Positions 21,801 through 34,569 of a DNA stretch of 64,000 bases are shown one piece after another. Position numbers and translations under genes: made by a program. Each line of letters starts with the position of its first letter. Position 1 is the stretch's first letter. Origin of the DNA: Odiellus spinosus (taxonomy: Eukaryota > Arthropoda > Arachnida > Opiliones > Phalangiidae); NCBI GenBank assembly GCA_963920705.1, contig OY987237.1, forward strand, positions 15,654,601 to 15,718,600. Reading direction: 5' to 3'. Under the pieces are notes generated by a model. The model ran no database searches. It worked only from the letters and a program-made list of their open reading frames with translations, and was not told the origin of the DNA.

Positions 21801-24800
21801 GTAGATGGTCAAGGAAAGTCGGGGAATTTTGTAACAACCTGGGTCTAGTGCGAACTTAGCGAACAGATTTTTATCGAAAAGGGGGCCGCCTTAACTGATT
21901 TAAAAGATCAGATAAGATCCAACTGTGGATAATTTATATAAGATTAAATAAAATGATGCGCACTAGCATTTTCGAAACGGTAAAATCAAACCGATATTTA
22001 AAATCGCCAGGAATCGTCACGAGTTCACAAAAACCGCGTTCATACTAGGTCTTGGAGTCGTGTGAACAGGAAACCGTCTTTTCTCGATTTGATTCGATTT
22101 CTCGAATCGAAACTCGCTTCGGGAAGCAGTTTCATACCGGTTTGGTTTCAACAACCGATAGATGAAGCTAAAATTAATGGATTTATAAAGATAATACGGT
22201 TTGATTTTTACCATTTCAAATCGATTATGATAAGCTAGTGTGATCGTAGCTTTATTATCTTTATAAATCGATTTACTGTAACTTCATCAATCGATTGTTG
22301 AAACCGAATCGGTACGAAACCGGTTCCCGAAGCAGTTTCGAAAAATCGAATCAAATCGAGTCAAGAAACGTTTTAAATCGATTCTATGGTCTAGTATGAA
22401 CGTGGCCAGAAGCCGATGAAACCCTCCTTTGAAGTCTATTACTCCCGGGTCTTGTCTACCCCTCTCTGTATGGGTTAAGTCTCAAAAAGCGCGATTCGTA
22501 CGCCTAATAACGGTAGATATTTTCGAAGCGGGAGTTCGTCGAGCGAATATCTCTAGCAGCCTTGGAGTTCGTCAAAAAAAACGTCGTCATTTGTGGAGAG
22601 AGAGAATTTCCAATTTTCCGTAGACAGGGGGGTATGAAGTAGGACCCCTCCGATCTCGTAAAATTGTGAATTTTACCCATACAGAGAGGAGCGCTATATC
22701 GAACATTAAGAGTAGTAGACTTCAAAGGAGAGTTTCATCGGCTTCTGACGTGGCTATTGAGTCGGGTTGCGTGTCTACATTAACAAAGAAGTAACTGGAA
22801 GAAATTTTAGTAAATTTAATAATTTAAAAATACGTAATAAATCATATTTTTAGATAATTCTCTGTATTTCATAGAAGTGTTACGCCCAATAAATATTCCA
22901 TAGCGGTAATGTCATAATGGACATTTAAGTTAACCTTGGACCAAAGGATTATTGACTTTGATTTATAGCACCATAGATATCGCGCTGCTTGAACCCATGT
23001 TGAATAGGATTAAATTAATAAAATTTATGTACTTCAAAAGTTTCGTTAGAAAAATTGACGACCTAACCGCAAAAGTTAAAATATATTTTTCTGAGGTCCT
23101 ATTTTGCGGTTTTATTTCCTTTTGGAATTTTTATTGTTTGTATGTTTGGATTTCCACTCGTTTCCCTTTGCCACTCCCTTTGGAATGGCAAGCACTTCGG
23201 TCCTGGTGACTTAAGCTACGGTCACACTAGCATTTGTTAATCGATTTGAAAATGTAAAATCAAACCGATATTCAAATCGCCAGGAATCGTTTTAAGCGCC
23301 AACTGTTCACGTATTATCTTTATAAATCGATTTATCGTAGCTTCATCTATCGGTTGTTGAAACCAGCCGAATCGGTACGAAACTAGTTCCCGAAGCAGTT
23401 TCGAGAAAACGAATCAAATCGATTCGAGAAACGACGGTTTCCCGTTCACGCGTCTCTAGCGAAACGTTTTGAAACGCTTTAAATCGATTTCAAGGGCTAG
23501 TATGAACGCGGCTTTAGTGACAGTGCCTCCATGAATTTCAAATAAAGAAAATAAAAATATGAATAATAAATTTACGAAGTTTTGCGTTATTTAATAAAGC
23601 CGTGTTCACACTAGAGACTTTCAAACAGTTTTTAACAGTTTAGGAAAAGGTCAAAATAGAAAATTTCGGGTACACTTGTAGAGATCTTTGTCCACAAAGT
23701 GTAATTAATCGGTTGAAAAGTCGATTTTGATCATTTGAAACGGTTTGAAAACAATTTCAAAGTGTCTAGTGTGAACGTAGCTTTTATAATAACCCAAGAA
23801 CTAATATTCAACACTTATCTTTAATTACTTAGATAATAACATTGTATTAGTGAAGTGTTCTTATAATATTTTGTAAATGAATTTCCTTGAAATTCCCAGA
23901 CTTATTTTAAAGCCAAAATATTGCTAGAAATTTAGAGAAATAAAATTGAAAATACATAAGATTGCCAGGTCTGCTTCGAGAGATTAAAATCGCCCATTTT
24001 TCGGCTTTGAAACCGTTCTGAATGTCTTCATAAATTCGCATAAATTGAAGAGTTTATTAATTTTATACGTTCTTTTCAATCGAATGTTATATAAAGTTTC
24101 CTGGAGATCTCGCGCTATCGATGGGTTTTGCTAATTTGTAGCTGACAATTGAATCAAGAAGGATCAGACGAGGAGAGGAAAAGTGGGGCTGCGTTGAGTT
24201 AGAGAGAGAAGAGCCAACCTCCCACTCGGGTGGAAAGGAAATTCTCGAGGTAAACTTGTCACGTGGTCACTAGCGTCGTCGACTACTACGAAGCTGATAA
24301 AGGATCCGTTTTACCCACGTGACAACATTTTACCACGAAACATCTCTACCCCCGTTCTCCCAGAGTGGGAGTTTAGGCCGACGTAGTAGGAACCGCGCCG
24401 TCCCCACTTTTCCTCTCCTTGTCTGATCCTTCTTGATACAATGAATCCAGCTAAGCCTATTTTTCCTGATAAGTTTTAAACTGATTTCTAGTTTAATATT
24501 TGTTCGTTAATTTCTTCACTAGTGGATTAGATCTATTTAAACTATAATGAATTGATAAAAAAAATCGGGTAAATTATTTAACAGATCTTAGGTACAATAC
24601 GTGTTAGAAATATCAATGAAAAGCCCTTTTAACTACTAAACTATAGGTTTCCTTAATCTTGGAGAAATCTGAAGAAATAAAAATGAACTAATGTAAGGTA
24701 ATCAAGTATCTCGTATCTTTACAAAAGTTTAAATTAAAAAATAGGTTACCGGGTAAAATATTTATTCCAATCTTCATTGTAACTCAGATATAATGACATT

Positions 24801-25999
24801 ATCGTGAAAGTTTAAATTCGAGGTTGAATGAAATTGAAACAATTGGTTCAGGGGCGAGAATTGTCATTAATTTCTACGTGACTTATTTTTATGAGATTTA
24901 TTTAGAAATTTTTAATATTTGAAATTTAATATACAATTAAAAGGGGAATGCAACCAAATAACGAGTGATTTTTTATCGATTCCTTATCGTTTAAATAAGC
25001 CTAGTCCACAAACAAATATCAAAATAGGCTTAGCTGGATTCATGAACCGTTTCGCATTGAAGGGTTAGCGAACAATCGTTAGAAGTTTCATTGAGATCTC
25101 GCCTTAACGACGGGCCTTTGCTCATTGGGTCCCTGACCCTTCAATGCGAAGAAATTCGGGGGTCAGTTAATTTGATAGGTCGCCTAATTTGCTCAAAAAT
25201 GGTTCAAACAGAAAAAAACAAACTAAAGTGAATTTTTGATCGACTTTGGTTGAATTTCAGTTATTTTACGACGTATACTTGGTCGAATTTTTATAATTTG
25301 GATCATTTTTGACCAAATTTCGAGGAATAAAACACTTCGTTTCAAAGGAGAGTATGTTTAATCGAATTTAATCAGGATAATCACACTAATTTAATCATAA
25401 ATACTGAATTGTTTCGTATCCGATAATTATTTTAAACACAATTTAATCTATATGTAATTGCCCATTTCACTATCTATTGTTAATTAGAAGTATTAAGTAA
25501 CGGTAAATCTATTAAAAGCGGACAACGGGACTCAAATTTGTCAAATTATATTTTTCCTGATTGGCTAAACCTATTTCTATCGTTACTCTATTGGGAGAAT
25601 ACACACCTATGCCTATATGTTTTCAATTTATTCCTCGTGATTATATTCGCGTGCTTAAAAAGAGATCAATTCGGCCAAGGCCCGAAATGAATCGGGTTTC
25701 GATCAACTTTAAGTGTTCTCCATGTGGAAATTAACACCGAAATCCTGAAATCTGCCTCAAAAGTCGCGTTTAAATCTCAAACATTATATTTAAAAAACGT
25801 TAAAATTGCGTTTACCACCTGTTATTAATAGAAGAAATATGACCCTATATCAACAACTTAAAAAATAAATACCAATACCGGTAATTATAAATTCATTTAA
25901 GGTTTGTTTAAAAACATTTCTTATAAAAGAATAAATCTTACCAGCATTCTCCATCGTTCTGTTGTAAAAATCCGTAACTTCATCCCACAAGAACGCCAT
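18877..25999 (-). CDS. ELOVL: Very-long-chain fatty acid elongase (ELOVL), paralogue 1
   Basis: ELOVL enzymes catalyse the condensation of malonyl-CoA with an acyl-CoA at the ER membrane, the rate-limiting step of chain elongation. Six exons: 25999-25942, 20318-20128, 20054-19974, 19906-19744, 19665-19529 and 19254-18877, all with GT-AG borders, give 335 residues. The start MAFLWDEVTDFYNRTMENA is fixed by a donor 58 bp downstream. Signatures in order are LRKKYTHVSTLHVIHHG (catalytic HXXHH at residues 145-149), NSFVHILMYFYYG (175-187) and YLWWKKYMTGIQMVQF. Several hydrophobic helices fit the multi-pass fold. The C-terminal tail after the last helix is long and rich in Asn, Gly and Lys. Intron 1 is 5.6 kb and packed with MITEs. 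Intron 5 holds a 38-bp minisatellite. It resembles the ELOVL4/7 group of arthropods, but the substrate cannot be told. Confidence 0.95.
19312..19505. repeat. 38-bp minisatellite in ELOVL-1 intron 5
   Basis: About five tandem copies of a 38-bp unit that contains CTAAGCCTAATCCCACCATT and TTTCCCGCGAGCAAAG. The last copy has diverged. It lies wholly between exon 6 (from 19254) and exon 5 (ends 19529). It shares the CTAAGCCTAA core with two other minisatellites in the window. Confidence 0.93.
20934..21210. mobile_element. MITE family C, copy 1
   Basis: Ends GCCGCGTTCACACTAG and, inverted, TATGAACGCGGC. The interior is rich in ATCGATT/AATCGAT and GGTTTC/GAAACC words. It has no coding capacity; a 136-codon frame across it is a by-product. 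In ELOVL-1 intron 1. Confidence 0.8.
21960..22406. mobile_element. MITE family C, two joined copies
   Basis: Two partial family-C elements in tandem or inverted arrangement: CACTAGCATTTTCG and ACCGCGTTCATACTAGG near 21970-22050, then GCTAGTGTGATCG near 22235, and an end CTAGTATGAACGTGGC at 22406. MITE B1 is inserted in the right end and has duplicated ACGTGGC. Confidence 0.75.
22407..22747. mobile_element. MITE family B, copy 1
   Basis: 341 bp, with ends CAGAAGCCGATGAAACCCTC and the inverse complement at the right. The exact 7-bp target duplication is ACGTGGC (22400-22406, 22748-22754). It is inserted in the end of a family-C element in ELOVL-1 intron 1. Non-coding. Confidence 0.95.
23213..23515. 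mobile_element. MITE family C, copy 3
   Basis: Left end AAGCTACGGTCACACTAGC, right end CTAGTATGAACGCGGCTT, about 300 bp. The interior word order (TAAATCGATTT, GTTGAAACC, CGAATCGGTACGAAAC) is as in copies 1 and 7. Confidence 0.85.
23596..23790. mobile_element. MITE family C-like, short subtype
   Basis: About 190 bp with ends AAGCCGTGTTCACACTAG and CTAGTGTGAACGTAGCTT. The ends match family C but the interior differs. It resembles 32921-33102. Confidence 0.75.
24070..24590. mobile_element. Foldback family D, copy interrupted by MITE A
   Basis: Right arm GAATCCAGCTAAGCCTAT followed by an AAGTTTTAAAC-type arm (about 24443-24590), with interior sequence GGAGATCTCGC to the left of MITE A copy 2. 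The outer left arm is lost. Confidence 0.6.
24155..24435. mobile_element. MITE family A, copy 2
   Basis: 281 bp, same ends as copy 1 (CAAGAAGGATCAGAC...CCTTCTTG) but with the interior in the opposite orientation. The flanks ACAATTGA and ACAATGAA suggest a decayed 8-bp duplication if the ends include an extra AT. It has landed inside a foldback element of family D. Confidence 0.88.
24945..25170. mobile_element. Foldback family D, left-arm copy
   Basis: Starts AAGGGGAATGCAACC, continues GTGATTTTTTATCGATTC and AAAATAGGCTTAGCTGG, matching the left arm at 55450-55600. The right arm is missing. Confidence 0.65.
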
Positions 26000-27282
26000 T
26001 TCGGTGGGCGAATTAAAAGTCCAATTGTAGTTTGTAAAAGCACACTACACTGTTCGCGTAATCGCGTTTTTGCTCGATTCTCCAAGTTCGAAACACAACC
26101 TCTTTGGTGGATTTAGAAAATGCGAGTCCTTGGCTTGCCGAATGCCGATTCGAAATAACCTCGAATCTTCGGTGTTTTCCGAAAACCGGCTCAAGCGCCA
26201 CCTGCGAAAGAAACCTAAAGTTAAAGAAAAGTTGAAGGATATCGAAAAAAGAAAAACCCCTTTCTCAAAATCCCCCACAGTTCAAGAAAACCCATTATCA
26301 TTTAAAGGGAAAGTATATCAAACTCTGTTAAAGTTTTATTTTTACTGATAACGAGACAATCCAACTAGTTGGATAAATTACTTGGCCAAATTTCATCACT
26401 TTGATGGGATGACGTCAAGTTAATGTCAGTCAATATAGACGAAGTACCCAAAAATTTTGATTCTCAAAAGCGCGCCATACAAAACGTCGCCAAATTAGGT
26501 GGTACTACACCTTGAATATTTTCAATAGCTAAGAAAAACCAACAGGCTGGTTTTTAACAATCTCGTTTCTAAAGATTGTGAAAGTAAGTTACCAAAGAAA
26601 GCAGCGAGTGAGATGGAATTTTCAAGGTCATAGGTAAACTTAAAACTAGGATTTCAACTGATAAGACCATCTCTTAACCTTTAGATTCAGAATTCAATTC
26701 AAGCAAGCTTAAGAAGGTACTCTATTTTGGAGTTTAGAACATGGTGCTTTTGCTTCTCTATCGATTCGTTGGTGACAGTATGGCGTCTTAGGGGGTCATT
26801 TCGCCTAACCTCTTGGGAGGTGGGTTAAAGTAGTTCTCAGAGAACACTGCTTTACAAAAAATATGTACGAGAGAGGTGAAAGTCACCTGGAATTTTCAGA
26901 AAACTACGCGCTTATAAAAATTTACATTTTATTAATTGTCAAAAATCCCTACAAATAAAATATCTCCTAGGAGCCCCACAAACTCAGTCGAGAGGCAATA
27001 AAACTGTAGATGGTGCTCTACTACCACTCCGCCTCCCTATTTGATTACCAGTATCAACAAAAAGTCAACCTACAAAGGGTGCGTCCCTGTAAAGGCTCTA
27101 AGGGTAACCACAAAAAAAAACTTGGATTGGAAATTTTCCATCGATTTGTAGGAAATTTTAGGATTTTTAAGAAATATCAGAGAATTACTGAAATTAAATG
27201 AAAACCTAGGTTTCAAGTGTGAAGTTATAGTAATACCGAGGGGGCAGACACTCGCAACTACGAAAAAACTCTCGAAAAATTC

Positions 27283-27406
27283 GAGGGGCTAACCACTAGG
27301 TAAAAATTTGTACACCTGACTTCAGACGTCGCGCAAGATTTCGAAAGACTTTATCTGATTACAGATGACATTTTGTAAATCAGATTTCGTGAGTGGTTAG
27401 CCCCTC
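27283..27406. mobile_element. Small TIR element, possible Mutator-type MITE
   Basis: Ends GAGGGGCTAACCACT and AGTGGTTAGCCCCTC form a 15-bp inverted repeat. The flanks share the 9-bp word CGAAAAATT (27273-27281 and 27407-27415). One extra base on the left leaves the exact border open. A 9-bp duplication fits Mutator-like elements. About 124 bp, non-coding. Confidence 0.7.
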
Positions 27407-28750
27407 CGAAAAATTATAAAATATGCCTATCTGAGTAGCATTTTTCCAATGTTTTCGAGCGCTTTTACGGGTGTTTTATCTTGGATTAATAAAGTCAAGT
27501 CTAGCCGTCACCAAAAACAATTGACAAACACTTCGGGAAACCAGTTTCTCGTTATTAAGTACCACATTTCTATTAAATAGATAAAATATTTACGAGTAAA
27601 GATTGAGAAATAGAGAAATTAAATGATACATCACAATGATTATCAAATCACAGAACTAATGGCATCTCGGAATCAAAGAGCTATACAAGTCCTTTATAAA
27701 TGGGAAACTATAAAACTGTAAATTATCACGGGTAAATAATGCGTGAATTTACAAATATATTAAAAAATTAAACAAGGAAATATTATTTAAAAAGCTTTCT
27801 TTACGAAACACGTTCTCGTAAGTTTAAAGATTTAAAAACATAAAATATACATCTAGGCGTTTGCAAAACACATTTGAACCCTACGGATATGTTGAATATT
27901 TCCAAATTAAAATTAAGTAATTAAATCTAAATAAGATATAAAACCTATCAAGAAAAATTATTAACTAACACCCGCTTCCAAAAGCGAAACTGTAAAACGA
28001 CGTTTTCTTGAAAAGAAATTGGATTTCAAAAGAAAACTGGAATTTCCCCTCTTTTCAAAACATTTTGGCAAACGTGTATCAACGGACGCAGCTGGTATTG
28101 TCAATAGAGATCTCGCTTTAAAAGCGAAATTCCCCGGGAATTTCCAGGAATCCCTTAAACCCCATCTTTATTTCCCAACGCTGTCATACGGTTTGTGATT
28201 TGGGTCCACTTGATCTTCGAGGAAATATTTAGGAAGGATACTAGTTAACTAATCTAACCTTACTTAAGCCTTTGCCGGATGAAAGAAAATTGCACCCCTC
28301 CTTGTAGAAAATTTTGAATCCATCTTTTACAAGAAACACGTTTCGGGTAAATTTGGACAGATGGGCACTTGTATTTTAAAAACGAGGTGTTTATTACTCC
28401 ACTGTAGCGAAGTTGTTACGTAATAGAATACGTATTTTTTTTTAGGCTTACTAATCGGTCTAGAGACATTTGATACAGCCACGTGAGATAATTCATTAAA
28501 GCTAAGCGATCTAAGCTTCTAGTTATGGTAAACGTGTGTGTGAAATAATACGGTATATTAGTTAAGTAGGTAGTTTTGGAAATGAGGCAATCAAGGACTA
28601 TACAAAATCAAAACAAATTATCTAATAAAAAACCCTCAGGGCTAAATGAAATAAGAGCTTGGATTAAAACAAGAGGGCTATAGTTTATTAATTTATTCAC
28701 TAATATTTAACGAGCGATTGTGCACAGGTGAAAATAATAATAAGAGTGAA

Positions 28751-28885
28751 TGCCGCAACACGTGTCGAGGGGATTTTAATAAGCCAAAGGTAGCAGGCCC
28801 GGAGGTTCTCGTTTTAATTGAATTGCCAAAAATCAGGCTTTGATTTTTTTTTAGTACAATTCAGAGAGTTTCCGAATGTTTCACT
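28751..28885. repeat. Dispersed repeat J, copy 1
   Basis: GAATGCCGCAACACGTGTCG and ATAAGCCAAAGGTA recur at 38510-38640, and the later part (GGTTCTCG, TACAATT, CCGAATGTTT) recurs at about 31100-31270. No terminal structure is visible. Confidence 0.55.
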
Positions 28886-29386
28886 GCCCAATCACATCTT
28901 ATTTTTAAAATAGAAATACTTCCTCTTTACCCTCCCTTTAATTATTTTAGTCATGTTTTAATCACGTGGCAGCCCACTCTCTGACGTCACTAAGACCAGC
29001 GTTTATTAAAACACATAGTTTTTAGTCGCCAGCATCTAAATGTATCGAAGAAACCAAGGAAACTGAATACATTTCAAGAGCCCAAAGGCAATTCTATAAC
29101 AATCTTAGAAATATTTACTTTCATAATTGAAAAACCACGTTTCGAAATACGGAATTTAACCAATTCTAAGATTAAATAACATATTATCCTAAATAGTAAT
29201 TAATGTCATTGTTTATTTCGCAAAAAAATAACTCCGAGGCGACACTGCAAATGGAGGGAATTTTAACTTTTTCAAGAGCTGTTGGAAACCTTACTTTTTG
29301 TCCTTACGCCCGTTAAGATTGGGTATAAAACAGCCGTAACTTTGGCTTTTTTGCAAACTTTTATTGAATAGACAAGTATATAGAAG

Positions 29387-29722
29387 CAGAAGCCGATGAA
29401 ACCCTCCTTTGAAGTCTACTACTCTAATGTTCCATATAGCGCTCCTCTCTGTATGGGTAAAATTCCCAATTTTACGAGTTAGAAGGGGTCCTACTTCATC
29501 CCCCCTGTCTACGGAAAATTGGAAATTCTCTCTCTCCACATACGACGACGTTTTTTGGACGAACTCCAAGCCTGCTAGAGATATCGCTCGACGAACTCCC
29601 GCTCCGAAAACATCTACAGTTAGGAGGCGTACGAATCGCGCCTTTTGAGAATAACCCATACAGAGAGGGGTAGACAAGACCCGGGAGTAATAGACTTCTA
29701 AGGAGGGTTTCATCGGCTTCTG
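29387..29722. mobile_element. MITE family B, copy 2
   Basis: 336 bp, ends CAGAAGCCGATG / CATCGGCTTCTG, exact target duplication ATAGAAG (29380-29386, 29723-29729). A 166-codon frame spans it and is a by-product. Confidence 0.95.
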
Positions 29723-29729
29723 ATAGAAG

Positions 29730-31281
29730 TTAAAAGCAAAAGGATTAAATCGGCTTTCTAAACAATAAGAGAACCTCGACGACGTCTCCATTACTCAATC
29801 AAAAACAAAAAAAGAATAGTAAAGACAGGGGTAAAGACGAAAATATGATAATAATATGGAAAAGAAACTTTTCATCTAAGGATGACGAAACGAATGGATT
29901 TTGACGCTAATTCATCGATAGATTCAACAAGATTAAGGTTACTTTATGAAAAGGCAAAAGGTTTAACTATTTTTAATGGGATAAACAACCGAAAGAATTT
30001 ATTTAGGCCATCATTAGGGAGAAATTTGGGGAATTTGGCTCCACAGTTACCGAGGGATCAGACACTTCGGAACAACTCGGGTGTACAAAATGTTTGAACT
30101 AATGCTGGACTCGCGTGAACTCGGGTGTACAAGAAAATCGAGAGTGACGTCCCCCTCTCAGAGAAATCTAACATAAAAAATATAGGTATTTTTAGGATAA
30201 ATATACGAATTAGAGGTTTTTATAGGACCACCTGGGAATTACAGGTATTTATAGGTATTATAGGTACTCTGTTAAGTGTTTTTTATCTTTACACCTGCCT
30301 TTAAAGTGGAATTTTAGCGCGAGAAACTAAAAAATCTAATATGACGTAAAAAGCATTATTTTCTAGCTAAGCCTATCTCCCGAGAACTTATGTATGATAA
30401 CATTTTTGCCAAAATATTGAAAACGCAATTCTTCTACAGTTAAAAATATACGAGTTTACGTCAAATACCCGGATTCTTACGAGGTTTAAGACCTTGTATC
30501 AATCCACCATAGCTTTTGCTAGAGTGAAAACTTACATTGACCGTAGTCAAAAATAGTTTTTAGGACTCTCTCTCTGAACAACAATCAAAGAATTCTAAAA
30601 GAAATTGAAATCCTACACTTTTCGTCAACCTTGGAACCCACCATAATTGCTGTTAAATAGAACCCGTTTCATGGGGAAATGTACTAGTTTTCCAAGATTG
30701 GGACCATCGCATATATTCAAACTGATTGGAACTGTGGTTATACCAAAAGATAACAAAATATAATCTGTTATAAGGTCATAAGCATAACTAGCTATAGGTT
30801 AAACCCAGCTGGTATCTTGATTTGTTGACTAAAAAAAATCTACTTTCACCCTTACCCGGCTTAATATTGCGTATTATACCGCCTCAACTTTTAGCCAACT
30901 TGGACCGAACATAAATAGGGTTATAAATAATTCTTGAAAACATTTTAAAGAGCACAAAAGACACGTCAAAACCCGAAGTACATCTACAATTGAAGTGGGA
31001 GGAAACTCTCCTATCTATCCCTTCATTTTTACTAGGGAAACTTGAATGGTTTCCCAAAATCTTAAATCCCGGAGGAATTATGTAGCGGAGATCCCGCGCT
31101 CTTTGAATCGAGCTAACACTCGCTTGTTCATTTTCAAGCCTACAACAGGGCGTGTCGCGGGTATTTTACGGAAACAAAGGCGGGGAGGTGGAGGTTCTCG
31201 GTTAAATTTAATTCCAATATACAAATCTTTCCTATTTTTTGAACAATTACGTCATTTTCCGAATGTTTCAATACACTCGTC
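29730..31281. other. Intergenic, no gene seen
   Basis: AT-rich DNA. Contains a third, weak copy of repeat J (about 31100-31270) and short spurious frames only. Confidence 0.6.
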
Positions 31282-31620
31282 CAGAAGCTGATGAAACCCT
31301 CCTTTGAAGTCTATTACTCCCGGGTCTTGTCTACCCCTCTCTGTATGGGTTAGTTTCAAAAAGCGCGATTCGTACGCCTCCTAACGGTAGATATTTTCGG
31401 AGCGGGAGTTCGTCCAGCGAATATCTCTAGCAACCTCGGAGTTCGTCCAAAAAACGTCGTCGTTTGTGGAGATAGGGGAATTTCCAATTTTGCGTAGACA
31501 GGGGGGTATGAAGTAGGACCCCTCCGATCTCGTAAAATTGGAAATTTTACCCATACAGAGAGGCGCGCTATATAGAACATTAGAGTAGTAGACTTCAAAG
31601 GAGGGTTTCATCGGCTTCTG
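31282..31620. mobile_element. MITE family B, copy 3
   Basis: 339 bp, left end CAGAAGCTGATG, right end CATCGGCTTCTG, exact target duplication ACTCGTC (31275-31281, 31621-31627). Confidence 0.95.
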
Positions 31621-32354
31621 ACTCGTCTTATTTTTAATTGTAGAATCGATCAAGCTTGATCTACCATTATGTCTAAAAAATAACATCTAAATAAACGCGA
31701 GTTACTAAAAAAGACGTTCGTTAGCGGACGATTTTTCGTTTTGGACCCGCTACAACCGTACCTTATACCTCCAAGGCTAAATGCCTAAAGGTTTAAATAC
31801 TCCCTCGAGCATTCCTCATGGTACCCAGGTGTGTAACAGTTAAAACTTTTTAAAAGAATTTATTCCAAAGAATTCCGAAGATAAACTAAACTTTAAAACG
31901 GTTGATTTGACACAAGCGAAGACCCCTTTACCCGATCTAGAGATAAAAGATAGAGTATAGTTTCGCGGGTATTGATAGGTTGTCACCGTAAAAGTGGGAT
32001 AAACCCCGAGGTTAGAGGAGATACGAGACTGGATAGGAAACTTCAACGACAATAACTTTAACGGTTGTACCCCAAAAAGGTTCAATAATCTGTATTCAGA
32101 AATGGTTCATCGTGGGTGGGGTGGGGAGTTTGAATTTCCAGTGGACAACACACCTGGATTATTCAACTTTAATTATAGCCGGGCCCTGAACATGGATATG
32201 TCAACCGGTACTCTTACTCTGCAGGTGGAGCTAGGGGGCGTGTAGTTTCCGCCTAACTAAAGGTAAAGGACTCCACCTGGAGTTCTCGGTTGACATTTCT
32301 TACCCAAGATGGATGGCGTTAATTTAACACCCCACGAGTTAAGATAGTTTTTAT

Positions 32355-32624
32355 CTTATTCTCAAAAGGCACGATTCGTACGCCTCCTAACGGTAGATGT
32401 TTTCGGAGCGGGAGCTCGTCGAGCGAATATCTCTAGCAGCCTCGGAGTTCGTCCAAAAAACGTCGTCGTTTGTGGAGAGAGAGAATTTCCAATTTTCCGT
32501 AGACAGGGGGAATGAAGTAGGACCCCTTCTAACTCGTAAAATTGGGAATTTTACCCATACAGAGAGGAGCGCTATATGGAACATTGGAGTAGTAGACTTC
32601 AAAGGAGGGTTTCTTATACTTCTG
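32355..32624. mobile_element. MITE family B, copy 4, left-truncated
   Basis: Homology starts inside the element (ATTCTCAAAAGGCACGATTC) and runs to a mutated right end (CTTATACTTCTG). The left 70 bp with the TIR are missing. Confidence 0.88.
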
Positions 32625-32920
32625 ATATAATTAGAACACTGAATTTTGAAATATAATAATGTATTAAAATAATCAGTGTCGTAAAGGAAAAGGCACTATT
32701 CCTTTAATTAACATAAATAAATTAAAGATATAAAATAACAATTGGGAAACTTTTAAAAACCCGGAATTTCAATTAATATTGCTTATATCAAGGATTAGAT
32801 AACAATAGCTTATTCTCTATAAAATGTTGTCGTGAAATAATAATTTAAAGGTCAAGTTATTGTTTTATTCTTATCAAATGATTTCGAAATCATAAGGATG
32901 TTGTTAAAAAACATCATTTA

Positions 32921-33102
32921 AGCTAGGTTCACACTTGACCCTTTGGAACCGGTTTTCAAACCGTTTCGAATGTTCAAATCGACTTTTGAAGATATTATTT
33001 TGTTCCTTTATCAAAGGTCTACACGGGTGACCCTAAAATTTTATGATTTGACCTTTCCAAAACGGTTAAAAACGGTTTCAAAGAGTGTGAACGCAGCTTT
33101 TG
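32921..33102. mobile_element. MITE family C-like, short subtype, copy 2
   Basis: Ends AAGCTAGGTTCACACTTG and GAGTGTGAACGCAGCTT, about 180 bp. The interior is built of AACCGTTTC/GAAACGGTT words like 23596-23790. Confidence 0.75.
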
Positions 33103-33772
33103 ATAATTTGTCTATTTTTCTAAAAGGCATTTTTTTTTTAAAGTGGTTTTTGGAATCGGTTTCAAAAGAGAGCTTCAGTTATATCAATTACAATCTAGAA
33201 AGGGCCCAAAATTACACCGGAAAACCATGATTTTAAGGAAATTATAGTTAATTCCAAGGTTAGAATGTATCTAGAGATGTTTTTCTCAAAGTGAAATTGA
33301 CAAGAAATATTTTTCAGTTTAATTATGTGGAAGATTTAATTTCATTGGTTAGAAGAGTAGCGAATTAGCACCCACTGACGTCACACTATATCCTACATTA
33401 ATCCTTAATTATTTCACTTAATTACCGCGAGGAAGTTGACAGTATTTCCGCTTCCGCAAAGCGATTTTCACTGGATACAAGGATTACTCTTCCTCTAAAC
33501 CAGATTCAAATTTACAGTAAAATGGCCTTCAATTTTAAAATTAAAGGGATAGTGAAATGTAAAGTTTGATTTTCTTTTAAATTAATTTATTCTACCTAAT
33601 AGAAAACATTAAAACTAGTGTTAATTGATAAACAATTAGGCTTACTCGTAACTCATGTTTGTCACAAAAGAAATGAAAAAAGAAAAAGAGGAATTGGAAG
33701 AAAAGTAGATCAAATGTTACAGTTTGATATTTCCACGGATATTTTTGATTAAAATGCAGAACTTTGTATAAT

Positions 33773-34088
33773 CAAGAATCCATTCAGGTTCCATAAGAAT
33801 ATGGGAGGGCCGCGATTCAATAACCATCCTCCCAAACTTTGTAGCGAAAGTTCGTCCGCTTCGAATCGATTTTTCAAGTAAATCGCTCCTGACATCTATT
33901 ATTAACCCGCGCCACTAACGACCTTGACATAATATTTTGGGTAATAAAAATGGAGCCGCCGAAAAAAGATCTAAGCGTACAAATGTTGCGAAAATTGCGG
34001 ACGAACTTTTGTTACAAAAGTTTGGGAGGATGGTACCAGAGGCTAAAGCTACGCTCCCATATTCTTATGGAACCTGAATGGATTCTTG
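33773..34088. mobile_element. MITE family F, long-TIR element
   Basis: 316 bp with 35-bp perfect terminal inverted repeats, CAAGAATCCATTCAGG...CCTGAATGGATTCTTG. A second inner pair (CCTCCCAAACTTT / AAAGTTTGGGAGG) extends the foldback. The flanks GTATAAT and CTATAAC share 5 of 7 bases, a decayed 7-bp duplication. Confidence 0.82.
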
Positions 34089-34569
34089 CTATAACGTTTA
34101 CATTTAAATACCCAGAGACCTAAATCTATACCAATAGCGTTTAAATTTATGGTTAGGCTTAGCGGGAAGTTATCTTTTTGAAGTTAAAAATGTAGATATA
34201 CCCTTTCATCTCACCTTTACACTTCAATGGGTAGAAAACAAGCATTCCCAATCTTTAAAGCGGGTTATCATACGAGATAAATGTCACGGTTTCAAACCCA
34301 CTGAATTTTCTAATGAATTCTCGATTCTAAATAGCTAGAAAACTAAATACATAGATTTGTATTTAATACAGAAATGGCATACCATCACTTTTATCCCGTA
34401 TTTTTAATGGGTATCAATGATATATAACTGCCAATACTCCTTGGGAATGACCTATAAAACTGTGAATAAAAAAATTCACATGCAAAGTCAAGAGCATGGC
34501 CAAACTGACAAAATCGAAAGATTTTTTTTTAAAGGTACAGCGTCTCTTAATGAATTTATTTTGAAATGG

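Larger units (their letters stand above)
26000..29386. other. Upstream of ELOVL-1, gene-poor
   Basis: The first few hundred bases should hold the 5' UTR and promoter of ELOVL-1. The frames at 26013-26348 are short, overlap on both strands and match nothing. Beyond that I see only a small inverted-repeat element (27283-27406) and a repeat at 28751-28885. Confidence 0.6.

Noticed and set aside
21006..22214. Frames with FIYRLLKPNRYETGSR and similar
   Set aside because: They fall in family-C MITEs in an intron; no domain and no independent support.
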